From Prauserella_A sp040635515 (GTDB lineage: Bacteria > Actinomycetota > Actinomycetes > Mycobacteriales > Pseudonocardiaceae), in NCBI GenBank assembly GCA_040635515.1, contig JBEYHY010000008.1, forward strand, positions 231,777 to 295,776: 64,000 nt of DNA, read 5' to 3'. Within the stretch, counting starts at the first letter, position 1. Each line of letters begins with the position of its first letter. The position numbers and the translations under genes were made by a program. Below the pieces are notes generated by a model. The model saw only the letters and a program-made list of their open reading frames with translations, searched no databases and was not told the origin of the DNA. Shown piece by piece: positions 52,329 to 62,365 of the stretch.

Positions 52329-53041
52329 TATTTTGTGCCGAGGTGTTTGAGCGCCTCCCTGCGGGAGAGCGGGGAAAGTCCCGGATGTTCGGCGACGAAG
52401 GAGCCGACCCAGGCGGGGTCGGTTCTCGCGTACTGCCGTAGTGCCCAGCCGATTCCCTTGCGCAGGAAGAAATCCGGATCGTCGATGGTGGCTTCGACGC
52501 ACTCGGCGAGCAGCCCCGGATCGGTGCCCGCGCCGAGGCCGAGCTGGCAGATGACGGCCGACCTGCGTTTCCAGCGGTCGGCGTCGAGCGCCCATTCCCG
52601 CATCACCGGCGCCATCGTGGCGGGCTGCGCGAGCAGGATCGGTCCCAGCCTTTTCGGAGCGATCGCGTCGACGTAGTCCCACCACGCGCCGGTGACGATG
52701 AGCTCCTCGTACAGCGGCACGACATCGGGTGTCTGCCAGCGTGCGTAGGCTCGGTGCCCGGTGAGGTCGATCGCGAGGTAGCGCTCCTCGCGGTAGGCGG
52801 CCTCGCGCCAGAGCAGGGTGACGGCCGTGAGCCAGCTTTCGCGATCCGGTAGCGGGAACTCGGTGAACAGCCGCTTCGCGAGCCGTTCCCGCGCGGGTTT
52901 CTGGACACCGCGAAAGGGCATCTCGGACTTCATGTAGCGCCGCATGTCCGGCGCCTTGCCGGGGTCGGCCAGTTCGGCGAGGCCGCCGCGTGCGGCGCTC
53001 ACCAGCGCTGTGGCGGTCGGGGAGTGGGTGGTCGGCGGCAT
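52328..53041 (-). CDS. DNA alkylation repair protein, AlkD-like
   Basis: A 237-residue HEAT-repeat glycosylase. 'YMKSEMPFRGVQKPARERLAKRLF' near the N-terminus and 'WWDYVDAIAPKRLG' and 'DDPDFFLRKGIGWALRQYARTDPAWV' are the AlkD-type repeat segments, with the conserved WD and RKGIGW elements. Family members excise N3- and N7-alkylpurines without base flipping. The frame is open to 53095, but ATG 53041 gives the normal family start. Upstream lies an imperfect damage-promoter-like sequence. Confidence 0.88.
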   Translation of the reverse strand: MPPTTHSPTATALVSAARGGLAELADPGKAPDMRRYMKSEMPFRGVQKPARERLAKRLFTEFPLPDRESWLTAVTLLWREAAYREERYLAIDLTGHRAYARWQTPDVVPLYEELIVTGAWWDYVDAIAPKRLGPILLAQPATMAPVMREWALDADRWKRRSAVICQLGLGAGTDPGLLAECVEATIDDPDFFLRKGIGWALRQYARTDPAWVGSFVAEHPGLSPLSRREALKHLGTK

Positions 53042-53076
53042 GGCGGCTCGTTTCGCGAGGATCGGGGTGCGGGGAA

Positions 53077-53101
53077 ACGGTACGGCGCGCCCCACCGACA
53101 G
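53077..53101 (-). promoter_or_regulatory. Imperfect damage-promoter-like sequence upstream of the AlkD gene
   Basis: On the minus strand CTGTCGGTG (53093-53101) and TACCGT (53077-53082) are present, but the spacer is 10 nt instead of 8. The block is the same 9-mer as at uvrA. The wrong spacing makes this a weak candidate. Confidence 0.3.
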
Positions 53102-53150
53102 TCGCCGTGCGGAGCCGGGCTGCTACCTACGGCCATCCGGGTAAACCCCT

Positions 53151-53186
53151 TTGATTGAGTTTCCGTCTTGATGCATAATCATTCGT
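53151..53186 (+). promoter_or_regulatory. argC promoter with candidate ArgR box
   Basis: TTGATT (53151-53156), 17 nt and CATAAT (53174-53179) form a good sigma-70-type promoter, with ATG 7 nt after the -10 box, so argC is probably leaderless. TGCATAATCATTCG (53172-53185) covers the -10 box and resembles the A/T-rich ARG boxes bound by ArgR. The argR gene is inside the same operon. Confidence 0.65.
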
Positions 53187-54215
53187 ATGACGGTGAAGGT
53201 TGCGGTTGCCGGAGCGACCGGGTACGCGGGCGGTGAGCTGCTTCGCCTGCTGCTCACGCATCCCGAAGTCCAGATAGGAGAACTCACGGCCGCGAGCAGC
53301 GCGGGCACGCCGCTGGGGCAGCACCAGCCCCACCTTGCCCCGCTCGCGGACAGGATTGTGGGCGAGACGAGCGCCCAGAGGCTTGCTGGCCACGACGTCG
53401 TCTTCCTCGCCTTGCCGCACGGGCACTCGGGGGAGATCGCCGCGAAGCTCGGCGACGACGTGCTGGTGATCGATCTCGGCGCCGACCACCGGCTCACCGA
53501 CGAGACCGACTGGCAGCGCTGGTACGGCGGAGCGCACGCGGGGAACTGGCCCTATGGCCTGCCCGAACTTCCGGGAGGCCGGGAAGCCTTGCGCGGTACC
53601 CGCCGCGTCGCCGTACCCGGCTGCTTCCCCACGGGCGGGTCGCTCGCGCTGGCCCCGGCGCTCGCGGCGGGACTGATCCGGCCCGAGGTCACCGTCGTCG
53701 CCGTCACCGGGACCTCGGGAGCGGGCAAGAGCCTCAAGCCGCATTTGCTCGGCGCCGAGGTGATGGGCTCGGCCAGCGCCTACGGCGTCGGCGGCGCGCA
53801 CCGGCACACCCCCGAGTTCACCCAGAACCTGAGCGCGGTCGCCGGTCAGCGGGTGACCGTGTCGTTCACGCCGGTACTCGCCCCGATGCCCCGCGGAATC
53901 CTCACCACGGCGAGCGCCCCGCTCGGCGAGAAGACCGACGGCGCGGCCGTGCGCGACGTCTACGAAAAGGCATACGCGGGGGAGCCGTTCGTGCGGCTGC
54001 TTCCGGAAGGACAGTGGCCCGCGACGGCCGCGACCCTCGGTTCCAACAACGTCCAATTGCAGGTCGCCGTCGACGAGCAGGCCGCAAGGCTCGTCGTGAT
54101 CGCCGCGATCGACAACCTCACCAAGGGAACAGCAGGAGGTGCTGTCCAGTCCATGAACATCGCACTGGGGCTACCGGAAACCACCGGCCTTCCGGCGACG
54201 GGAGTCGCGCCATGA
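53187..54215 (+). CDS. argC: N-acetyl-gamma-glutamyl-phosphate reductase
   Basis: A 342-residue NADP-dependent reductase, third step of arginine synthesis. The Rossmann motif 'VAGATGYAGGELLRLL' is at residues 8-20; the catalytic Cys is in 'VAVPGCFPTGG', and 'GTSGAGKSLKPHLLG' and 'HRHTPEF' are family-conserved. First gene of argCJBDFRGH. ATG overlaps argJ through ATGA at its 3' end. Confidence 0.97.
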   Translation: MTVKVAVAGATGYAGGELLRLLLTHPEVQIGELTAASSAGTPLGQHQPHLAPLADRIVGETSAQRLAGHDVVFLALPHGHSGEIAAKLGDDVLVIDLGADHRLTDETDWQRWYGGAHAGNWPYGLPELPGGREALRGTRRVAVPGCFPTGGSLALAPALAAGLIRPEVTVVAVTGTSGAGKSLKPHLLGAEVMGSASAYGVGGAHRHTPEFTQNLSAVAGQRVTVSFTPVLAPMPRGILTTASAPLGEKTDGAAVRDVYEKAYAGEPFVRLLPEGQWPATAATLGSNNVQLQVAVDEQAARLVVIAAIDNLTKGTAGGAVQSMNIALGLPETTGLPATGVAP

Positions 54216-55363
54216 CGGTCACGACCCCCCTCGGATTCCGCGCGTCCGGCATCACCGCGGGCCTCAAGGCCAGCGGAAAACCGGACATCGCCCTCGTCGT
54301 CAACGACGGCCCGTCCGACGTCGCGGCGGCGGTGTTCACCACCAACCGCTGCAAGGCCAACCCCGTCCTGTGGAGCGAGCAGGTCATGGCGACCCGGTCG
54401 GCGAAGGCCGTCGTGCTCAACTCGGGCGGGGCCAACTGCTACACCGGCCCGCGAGGGTTCCAGACCACGCACGCCTCGGCCGAGCAGGTCGGCGGTCTCA
54501 TCGGTGCCGGAGCGATCGACGTCGTCGTGTGCTCGACCGGGCTCATCGGCGAGCGGCTCGACGAGCCGAGGCTGACCGCCGGAATCGAACTCGCCGCGGG
54601 GAAGCTCTCCGCCGAAGGCGGGCCCGCGGCCGCCGAGGCGATCATGACCACCGACACCCACAGCAAGCAGGCGGTACGCGAGGGTGAGGGCTATCGCGTC
54701 GGCGGCATGGCCAAGGGCGCGGGAATGCTCGCGCCCGCACTCGCCACGATGCTCGTCGTGATCACCACCGACGCGCTGGTGGACGCGGACACCGCCGGCA
54801 GGGTGCTGCGGGAGGCCACGCGGCTGACCTTCGACCGGCTCGACTCCGACGGCTGCATGTCCACCAACGACACCGTGCTGCTCATGTGCAGCGGCGCCTC
54901 GGGAGTCACCCCCGATGAGGCCGCCTTCGGTGAACTCGTCACGGACGTCTGTCACGATCTGGCCCAGCAACTGCTCGGTGACGCCGAGGGCGCCGATCAC
55001 GACATCACCATCGAGGTCGTCAACGCGGCGACCGAAGCCGACGCGCTCGAAGTGGGCAGGTCCATCGCCCGCAGCAACCTCTTCAAGTGCGCCGTGTTCG
55101 GCAAGGACCCGAACTGGGGCCGCATCCTCGCCTCGGCGGGCACGACCAACGCCGCCTTCGAGCCCTCGGAGCTCGACGTCGCCTTCAACGGGGTGTGGGT
55201 GTGCAGGGGTGGTGAGCCGGGCGAGTCCCGCGAGAAGGTCGATCTGACCGAGCGGGCCGTCAGTGTCGTCGTCGACCTCAAGGCGGGGGACAGCAGCGCC
55301 ACGATCTGGACCAACGACCTCACGCACGCCTACGTGCACGAGAACTCGGCGTACTCGACATGA
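54212..55363 (+). CDS. argJ: Glutamate N-acetyltransferase / ornithine acetyltransferase
   Basis: A 383-residue autoprocessing enzyme that recycles the acetyl group from N-acetylornithine to glutamate. The cleavage site Ala|Thr is in 'GAGMLAPALATMLVVITTDA', which releases an alpha and a beta chain with Thr as the new N-terminal nucleophile. 'FTTNRCKANPV' and 'VLNSGGANCYTG' are family motifs. ATG 54212 overlaps the argC stop. The presence of argJ implies the cyclic acetyl pathway. Confidence 0.97.
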   Translation: MTVTTPLGFRASGITAGLKASGKPDIALVVNDGPSDVAAAVFTTNRCKANPVLWSEQVMATRSAKAVVLNSGGANCYTGPRGFQTTHASAEQVGGLIGAGAIDVVVCSTGLIGERLDEPRLTAGIELAAGKLSAEGGPAAAEAIMTTDTHSKQAVREGEGYRVGGMAKGAGMLAPALATMLVVITTDALVDADTAGRVLREATRLTFDRLDSDGCMSTNDTVLLMCSGASGVTPDEAAFGELVTDVCHDLAQQLLGDAEGADHDITIEVVNAATEADALEVGRSIARSNLFKCAVFGKDPNWGRILASAGTTNAAFEPSELDVAFNGVWVCRGGEPGESREKVDLTERAVSVVVDLKAGDSSATIWTNDLTHAYVHENSAYST

Positions 55364-56289
55364 GCGGCACGGGTGGTACCGAAGCGCTGGTCGGGGCGGA
55401 CGAGCGGCTGGCGGAAGCGGCGGAGAAGGCCGGTGTCCTGATCGAGGCTTTGCCGTGGCTGCAACGGTTTCACGGCGCGACCGTCGTCATCAAGTACGGC
55501 GGCAACGCCATGATCGACGACGACCTCAAGCGGGCGTTCGCCGAGGACATGGTGTTCCTGCGGCTCGCGGGCCTGCGGCCGGTCGTCGTGCACGGAGGTG
55601 GCCCGCAGATCACCTCGATGCTCGGCAAGCTCGGCATCGAAGGTGAGTTCAGGGGCGGTCTCCGGGTGACGACTCCGGAGACGATGGACATCGTCAGGAT
55701 GGTGCTCGTCGGCCAGGTCAGCAGGGAACTCGTCGGGCTGATCAACGCGCACGGCCCCTACGCGGTGGGAATCTCGGGCGAGGACGCGCGCTTGTTCACG
55801 GCGCAGCGTAAGCAGGCCACTGTCGACGGGGAAGCGGTCGACATCGGTCTCGTCGGTGAGGTCGCCTCCGTCAATCCCGACGCCGTGCTCGACATCGTCA
55901 ACGCGGGCCGGATTCCTGTCGTGTCGACCGTGGCGCCCGATGTGGACGGTGTGGTGCACAACGTCAACGCCGACACGGCGGCGGGCGCGCTGGCGGCGGC
56001 GCTCGGCGCGGAAAAGCTCGTCGTGCTCACCGACGTCGAGGGGCTCTACGCGAACTGGCCCGATCGTTCCTCGCTGGTCGACCGCATCGAGGCGGACCGG
56101 CTCGCGCGGCTTCTGCCCAGTCTCGCGAGCGGCATGATCCCGAAGATGGAGGCGTGCCTGAGGGCGATCGAGGGCGGTGTCCGCAGGGCACACGTCATCG
56201 ACGGCAGGATCGCGCATTCGGTGCTGCTCGAAGTGTTCACATCGCGGGGCATCGGAACGATGGTCCTGCCCGCAGACGGGGGTGAGTGA
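55360..56289 (+). CDS. argB: Acetylglutamate kinase
   Basis: A 309-residue amino-acid kinase. 'TVVIKYGGNAMID' carries the Lys that contacts phosphate, 'LRPVVVHGGGPQI' binds substrate, and 'LVVLTDVEGLY' and 'GMIPKMEACLRAIEGGVRRAHVIDG' are characteristic. The N-terminal ~25-residue extension suggests the arginine-inhibited hexameric form. Overlaps argJ by ATGA. Confidence 0.97.
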   Translation: MSGTGGTEALVGADERLAEAAEKAGVLIEALPWLQRFHGATVVIKYGGNAMIDDDLKRAFAEDMVFLRLAGLRPVVVHGGGPQITSMLGKLGIEGEFRGGLRVTTPETMDIVRMVLVGQVSRELVGLINAHGPYAVGISGEDARLFTAQRKQATVDGEAVDIGLVGEVASVNPDAVLDIVNAGRIPVVSTVAPDVDGVVHNVNADTAAGALAAALGAEKLVVLTDVEGLYANWPDRSSLVDRIEADRLARLLPSLASGMIPKMEACLRAIEGGVRRAHVIDGRIAHSVLLEVFTSRGIGTMVLPADGGE

Positions 56290-57482
56290 TGTCCAATCAG
56301 GACAACCAGGCGCGGTGGACGGCCGCGATGATGAACAACTACGGCACCCCGGCACTCACCCTCGAACGCGGTGAGGGCGCCAAGGTGTGGGACGCCGACG
56401 GCAACGGCTACCTCGACCTGGTCACCGGCATCGCCGTCAATGCGCTCGGCCACGCGCACCCCGCCGTCGTGTCGGCGGTGACGGACCAGATCCGGACCAT
56501 CGGCCACACCTCGAACCTCTACGTCAACGAACCGGCGCTGCGGCTGGCCGAGAAACTGCTCGACGTCGCCGGTCTGACCGGCGAAGGGAAGGTCCTTTTT
56601 GGAAACTCCGGGGCCGAGGCGATCGAGGCCGCCTTCAAACTGACCAGGCGGACCGGCAGGACCAAGGTCATCGCCACGGAGGGCGGGTTCCACGGCCGCA
56701 CCATGGGCGCGCTCGCGCTCACCGGCCAGGCGGGCAAGAGGGAACCGTTCGAGCCACTCGTGCCGGGAGTGACGCACGTGCCCTATGGCGACGTGGCCGC
56801 GCTGGAGGCCGCCGTGGACGGCGAGACGGCCGCGTTCGTCGTCGAACCCGTCCAGGGCGAGAACGGCGTGGTTCTGCCACCGGAGGGTTACCTGCGCGCC
56901 GCCCGCGAGATCACCGCACGGCACGGCGCGCTGCTGGTCGTCGACGAGGTGCAGACCGGGATCGGCAGGCTGGGTCACTGGTTCGGGTTCCAGCGGGCAG
57001 GCATCGTCCCCGACATCATCACGCTGGCCAAGGGGCTCGGCGGAGGCCTTCCGCTGGGCGCGTGCATCGCGGCGGGCGACGCGGCGTCGCTGTTCGAGCC
57101 GGGACAGCACGGCACCACGTTCGGCGGCAATCCGGTGTGCTGCGCGGCGGGGCTCGCCGTGCTCGACACCATCGCCTCGGAAGGCTTGCTCGAACACGCC
57201 GCCACGCTCGGCAAGGAGATCGCCACCGGTGTCGAGCGCATCGGGCACCCGCTCGTCGGCGGGGTGCGAGGAGCGGGACTGCTCACTGGCATCATGCTCC
57301 GTGACCAGGTTTCCGCCGCCGCGGCCTCGGCCGCGCAGCGAGCCGGATTCCTGATCAACCCGATCCAGCCCGGCGTGCTCCGGCTGGCCCCACCACTGAT
57401 CTTCAGCGAAGAACAGGCAACCGAGTTCCTGGCCGCCCTTCCGGCCGTGCTCGATGCCGCCACCACGAAGGACACCGACTGA
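56289..57482 (+). CDS. argD: Acetylornithine aminotransferase
   Basis: A 397-residue class III PLP aminotransferase. 'VLFGNSGAEAIEAAFKL' binds PLP phosphate, 'LLVVDEVQTGIGRLGHWFG' contacts the pyridine nitrogen, and the Schiff-base Lys is in 'TLAKGLGGGLPLGA'. ATG 56289 shares its A with the argB stop (TGATG); GTG 56286 is an alternative. Ends one nucleotide before argF. Confidence 0.96.
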   Translation: MSNQDNQARWTAAMMNNYGTPALTLERGEGAKVWDADGNGYLDLVTGIAVNALGHAHPAVVSAVTDQIRTIGHTSNLYVNEPALRLAEKLLDVAGLTGEGKVLFGNSGAEAIEAAFKLTRRTGRTKVIATEGGFHGRTMGALALTGQAGKREPFEPLVPGVTHVPYGDVAALEAAVDGETAAFVVEPVQGENGVVLPPEGYLRAAREITARHGALLVVDEVQTGIGRLGHWFGFQRAGIVPDIITLAKGLGGGLPLGACIAAGDAASLFEPGQHGTTFGGNPVCCAAGLAVLDTIASEGLLEHAATLGKEIATGVERIGHPLVGGVRGAGLLTGIMLRDQVSAAAASAAQRAGFLINPIQPGVLRLAPPLIFSEEQATEFLAALPAVLDAATTKDTD

Positions 57483-57483
57483 C

Positions 57484-58413
57484 ATGCCACGCCACTTCCT
57501 CCGCGACGACGACCTGAGCCCTGCCGAGCAGCTCACCGTGCTCGACCTCGCGGACCAGGTCAAGCGCGAGCCGATCGGAACGGCGCTCGCCGGCCCCAAG
57601 GCCGTCGCCGTGATCTTCGAGAAGAACTCGACGCGCACCCGGTTCTCCTTCGAGGTCGGTATCGCGCAGCTCGGCGGGCATCCCGTCGTCGTCGACGGGC
57701 GCAGCATGCAGATCGGTCGCGAGGAGACCATCGAGGACACCGCGAAAGTACTGTCCCGCTACGTTGACATCGTTGTGTGGCGCACCTTCGCGCAGGCGAG
57801 GATCGACGCGTTCGCCTCGGTGGCCGACGTTCCGGTCGTCAACGCGCTGACCGACGAGTTCCACCCCTGCCAGATACTCGCCGACCTGCAGACGATCAGG
57901 GAACGCAAGGGCAAGCTCGCGGGGCTGACGCTGACCTACCTCGGCGACGCCGCCAACAACATGGCGCATTCCCTGCTGCTCGGCGGCGTCACGGCCGGAC
58001 TCAACGTCCGGGTCGCGGCGCCGGAGGGCTTCCATCCCGCGCCGTGGGTGCTCGACGCGGTCGCCAAGCGGGCGGCCGAGACCGGCGGCAGCGCGGAGAT
58101 CTTCACCGACCCGCACGCCGCCGTCGACGGCGCCGACGTGGTGACGACTGACGCCTGGACCTCGATGGGCCAGGAGAACGATGGCAAGGACAGGGTCGCG
58201 CCATTCCGGCCGTACCAGGTCAACGCCGAATTGCTCGGCAGGACCGGGAAAGACACGATCGTGTTGCACGACCTGCCCGCGCACAGGGGCTGGGAGATCA
58301 CCGACGAGGTCATCGACGGCCCGGCGAGCGCGGTGTGGGACGAAGCCGAGAACCGGCTGCACGCGCAGAAGGCACTGCTGGTGTGGCTGCTGGATCAGGC
58401 GGAACGACGATGA
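57484..58413 (+). CDS. argF: Ornithine carbamoyltransferase
   Basis: A 309-residue OTCase that makes citrulline. 'FEKNSTRTRFSFEVGIAQLGG' holds the carbamoyl-phosphate loop STRTR, 'FHPCQILADLQTI' is the HPxQ motif, and 'VLHDLPAHRGWEITDEVID' near the C-terminus has HxLPxHRG where HCLPxHRG is more usual. ATG 57484 is 1 nt after the argD stop. Anabolic by context. Confidence 0.96.
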   Translation: MPRHFLRDDDLSPAEQLTVLDLADQVKREPIGTALAGPKAVAVIFEKNSTRTRFSFEVGIAQLGGHPVVVDGRSMQIGREETIEDTAKVLSRYVDIVVWRTFAQARIDAFASVADVPVVNALTDEFHPCQILADLQTIRERKGKLAGLTLTYLGDAANNMAHSLLLGGVTAGLNVRVAAPEGFHPAPWVLDAVAKRAAETGGSAEIFTDPHAAVDGADVVTTDAWTSMGQENDGKDRVAPFRPYQVNAELLGRTGKDTIVLHDLPAHRGWEITDEVIDGPASAVWDEAENRLHAQKALLVWLLDQAERR

Positions 58414-58441
58414 GGTGCCTCTTCGCGGCGGGTGACCCGGC

Positions 58442-58952
58442 ATGAGCAGGGCGGCGAGACAGGCAAGGATCACCGAGCTGGTGTCCACAATGGCGGTTCG
58501 CAGCCAGACCGAGCTGGCCAAACTGCTGGCCGCCGAGGGCATCGAGGTCACGCAGGCTACCTTGTCGAGAGACCTCGACGAGCTCGGTGCCGTGAAGCTG
58601 CGAGGAGCGGATTCCGGCGCGCCGGTGTATGTCATCCCCGAGGACGGCAGCCCGGTGCGCGGCGTGCAGGGTGGCACGTCCAGGCTGTCGCGACTGCTGG
58701 CCGAACTGCTGGTATCGGTGGATGCCTCTGGCAACCTGATGGTGCTGCGCACTCCGCCGGGAGCGGCGCAGTTCCTGGCCAGCGCGATCGACAGAGCGGC
58801 GTTGGAGGAGGTCGTCGGGTCCATCGCGGGCGACGACACGGTGGCGGTTATTGCCAGGGAACCGCTGTCGGGCAAGGAACTGGCTGAACGCTTCGCGGCG
58901 CTTGCGCAGCGATCGTCTACTTCGGACGTATACGGTAGTGAGGAGAACAATC

Positions 58953-58960
<8 letters not shown>
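58442..58960 (+). CDS. argR: Arginine repressor ArgR
   Basis: A 172-residue repressor. The N-terminal winged helix reads 'RQARITELVSTMAVRSQTELAKLLAAEGIEVTQATLSRDLDELG'. The C-terminal arginine-binding oligomerisation domain has 'TPPGAAQFLASAIDRAALEEVVGSIAGDDTVAVIAR', with the GxxDT-type pocket. It sits inside the operon it should control. Overlaps argG by 8 nt. Confidence 0.96.
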
Positions 58961-60155
<1,195 letters not shown>

Positions 60156-60161
60156 GCAAAG

Positions 60162-60199
60162 GGGAAACGGCTCCTCCCGCGAAGGAGGGGCCGTTTCCC
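60162..60199 (+). terminator. Hairpin between argG and argH
   Basis: A 16-bp stem (60162-60177 with 60184-60199, one G-U pair) with a 6-nt loop lies 6 nt after the argG stop. It is followed by GATTCC rather than a U-run. It probably terminates or attenuates transcription before argH. Confidence 0.7.
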
Positions 60200-60222
60200 G
60201 ATTCCGGACCCGAGAGGACAGC

Positions 60223-61662
60223 GTGAAGGACAACGACGGCGGAGCGTCCGTCGCATTGTGGGGAGGGCGGTTCGCCAGCGGCCCCGCCGAGGCCATGGCG
60301 GCACTGAGCGCGTCGACCCATTTCGACTGGCGGCTCGCTCCCTACGACATCGCCGGTTCGCGGGCACACGCGAGGGTGCTGCGCAAGGCGGATCTGCTCA
60401 CCGACGACGAGCTCACCGGCATGCTCGCCGCGCTCGACACGCTCGCGGCCGACGTCGAATCGGGGGCGTTCACCCCGACGATCGCCGACGAGGACGTGCA
60501 CACCGCGCTGGAGCGCGGGCTGCTGGAGCGGGCAGGCGCCGAACTCGGTGGCAAGCTGCGCGCGGGCAGGTCGCGCAACGACCAGGTGGCGACCCTGTTC
60601 CGGATGTGGCTGAGGGACGCGGCCCGCAGGGTCGTCGCGGGCACTCTCGGCGTCATCGACGCACTCGTGGCGCAGGCCGCGCGTTACCCGGACGCGGTGC
60701 TGCCGGGAAGGACCCACCTGCAGCACGCCCAGCCGGTGCTGCTGGCCCACCACCTGCTTGCCCATGCGCAGGCACTGCTGCGCGACATCGGCAGGCTGCG
60801 GGACTGGGACGCGCGTACCGCCGAGTCGCCCTACGGATCAGGGGCGCTCGCGGGTTCCTCGCTCGGGCTCGACCCCGAGGCGGTTGCCGCGGAACTGGGC
60901 TTCGCCACGTCGGTGGAGAACTCGATCGACGGCACCGCTTCCCGTGATTTCGCGGCCGAGTTCGCGTTCGCGGTGGCCATGCTCGGCGTCAACCTCTCGC
61001 GGGTGGCCGAAGAGGTGATCCTCTGGAACACGGCCGAGTTCGGCTACGTGACACTCGACGACGCCTGGGCGACCGGCAGCTCGATCATGCCGCAGAAGAA
61101 GAATCCCGACGTCGCCGAGCTGACGCGGGGCAAGTCGGGCAGGCTCATCGGCAACCTCACCGGGTTGCTGGCCACGCTCAAGGCGCAGCCGCTTGCCTAC
61201 AACCGGGATCTGCAGGAGGACAAGGAACCCGTCTTCGACTCGGTCGAGCAACTCGAACTGCTTTTCCCCGCGCTGGCCGGCATGCTCGGCACGCTGACCT
61301 TCCACACCGGAAGGCTCGCCGAACTCGCGCCTGCCGGATTCACCCTCGCGACCGACATCGCCGAATGGCTTGTGCGCCAAGGGGTTCCGTTCAGAGTCGC
61401 CCACGAAGCAGCGGGCGAGTGCGTGCGGGTCGCCGAGGAGCGGGGTGCCGGACTCGACGACCTCACCGACGGCGAGCTCGCCGCGATCCACCCCGCGCTG
61501 ACCGCCGAGGTGCGCACCGTGCTCACGGTCGCCGGTTCGGTGGCTTCCCGCGACGCACGCGGTGGTACCGCCCCGGAGCGGGTCGGTGAGCAGCGCGAGC
61601 GGCTCGTCGCGGCGCTCGCACCGCACCGGGCCTGGGCGAGTGAGGCGACACCTGCGGGTTAG
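60223..61662 (+). CDS. argH: Argininosuccinate lyase
   Basis: A 479-residue member of the fumarase/aspartase superfamily. The signature loop 'TGSSIMPQKKNPDVAEL' carries the catalytic Ser; 'GRTHLQHAQPVLLAHHLLA' supplies the His, and 'AGRSRNDQVAT' is the N-terminal conserved segment. It releases arginine and fumarate. GTG 60223 follows GAGAGGACA. Separated from argG by a hairpin, so its expression may be lower or independently tuned. Confidence 0.97.
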   Translation: MKDNDGGASVALWGGRFASGPAEAMAALSASTHFDWRLAPYDIAGSRAHARVLRKADLLTDDELTGMLAALDTLAADVESGAFTPTIADEDVHTALERGLLERAGAELGGKLRAGRSRNDQVATLFRMWLRDAARRVVAGTLGVIDALVAQAARYPDAVLPGRTHLQHAQPVLLAHHLLAHAQALLRDIGRLRDWDARTAESPYGSGALAGSSLGLDPEAVAAELGFATSVENSIDGTASRDFAAEFAFAVAMLGVNLSRVAEEVILWNTAEFGYVTLDDAWATGSSIMPQKKNPDVAELTRGKSGRLIGNLTGLLATLKAQPLAYNRDLQEDKEPVFDSVEQLELLFPALAGMLGTLTFHTGRLAELAPAGFTLATDIAEWLVRQGVPFRVAHEAAGECVRVAEERGAGLDDLTDGELAAIHPALTAEVRTVLTVAGSVASRDARGGTAPERVGEQRERLVAALAPHRAWASEATPAG

Positions 61663-61694
61663 CCTGAGCCGGTAGTTGCCGGTGAGGGGGAACC

Positions 61695-62339
61695 GTGGAG
61701 CCCGATGCTCAGGAAGCGAGGGTGGTGGCGCGCGAAGAGCTCGCTATCGACCCTGTCGATCTGGCCAGGAAACTGCTCGGCGGCGTGCTGGAGTCGCGTA
61801 CCCCTGAGGGGGTCGTGCGGCTCCGGCTCGCCGAGGTCGAGGCGTACCGAGGGCTCGACGATCCCGCCTCGCATTGCTATCGGGGGCGCACCCCGCGTAA
61901 CGACGTCATGTGGGGCCCGGCGGGGCACCTGTACGTCTACTTCGTGTACGGCATGCATTTCTGCGCGAACGTCGTCGGCCTTTCCGACGGGCAGCCCGGC
62001 GCGGTGCTGCTGAGGGCGGGCGAGGTCATCGAGGGCGCCGAACTCGCCAGAAAACGGCGCCCCACGGCGAGGGGAAACGGGCACGTCGCGAAGGGGCCCG
62101 CCGTGCTGACCTCGGTGCTCGGTCTCGACAGGGCGCACAACGGCATCGACCTGACCGATCCCGCCGCCTCCGTCCGGCTGCTCGCCGGTGATTTCGTCGC
62201 CGACGAACGGATCCGTTCCGGTCCGAGGGTGGGCGTCGCCGCGGCCATCGACGTCCCCTGGCGGTTCTGGATCGATGGATCGCCCGCCGTCAGTACGTAC
62301 CGCAGGGGAGGCAGGGTTCGTCCCCGGGCCGAGCGCTGA
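61695..62339 (+). CDS. 3-methyladenine DNA glycosylase (MPG/AAG family)
   Basis: A 214-residue alkylpurine glycosylase of the eukaryote-like AAG fold. The catalytic Glu is in 'LRLAEVEAYRG'; 'DPASHCYRGRTPRNDVMWGPAGHLYVYFVYGMHFCANVV' contains the DNA-intercalating Tyr and the substrate pocket. 'LLRAGEVIEG' and 'GPAVLTSVLGLD' are also typical. GTG 61695 has GAGGGGGA upstream. Lies between argH and tyrS as in mycobacteria. Confidence 0.95.
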   Translation: MEPDAQEARVVAREELAIDPVDLARKLLGGVLESRTPEGVVRLRLAEVEAYRGLDDPASHCYRGRTPRNDVMWGPAGHLYVYFVYGMHFCANVVGLSDGQPGAVLLRAGEVIEGAELARKRRPTARGNGHVAKGPAVLTSVLGLDRAHNGIDLTDPAASVRLLAGDFVADERIRSGPRVGVAAAIDVPWRFWIDGSPAVSTYRRGGRVRPRAER

Positions 62340-62365
62340 GGAGCCGGTGGGGGAAAATCAGCGGC

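Noticed and set aside
49329..52685. A 1118-codon open frame on the minus strand across pheT
   Set aside because: It is the antisense shadow of pheT produced by high GC at third codon positions; its translation is Arg/Pro/His-rich with no family features.
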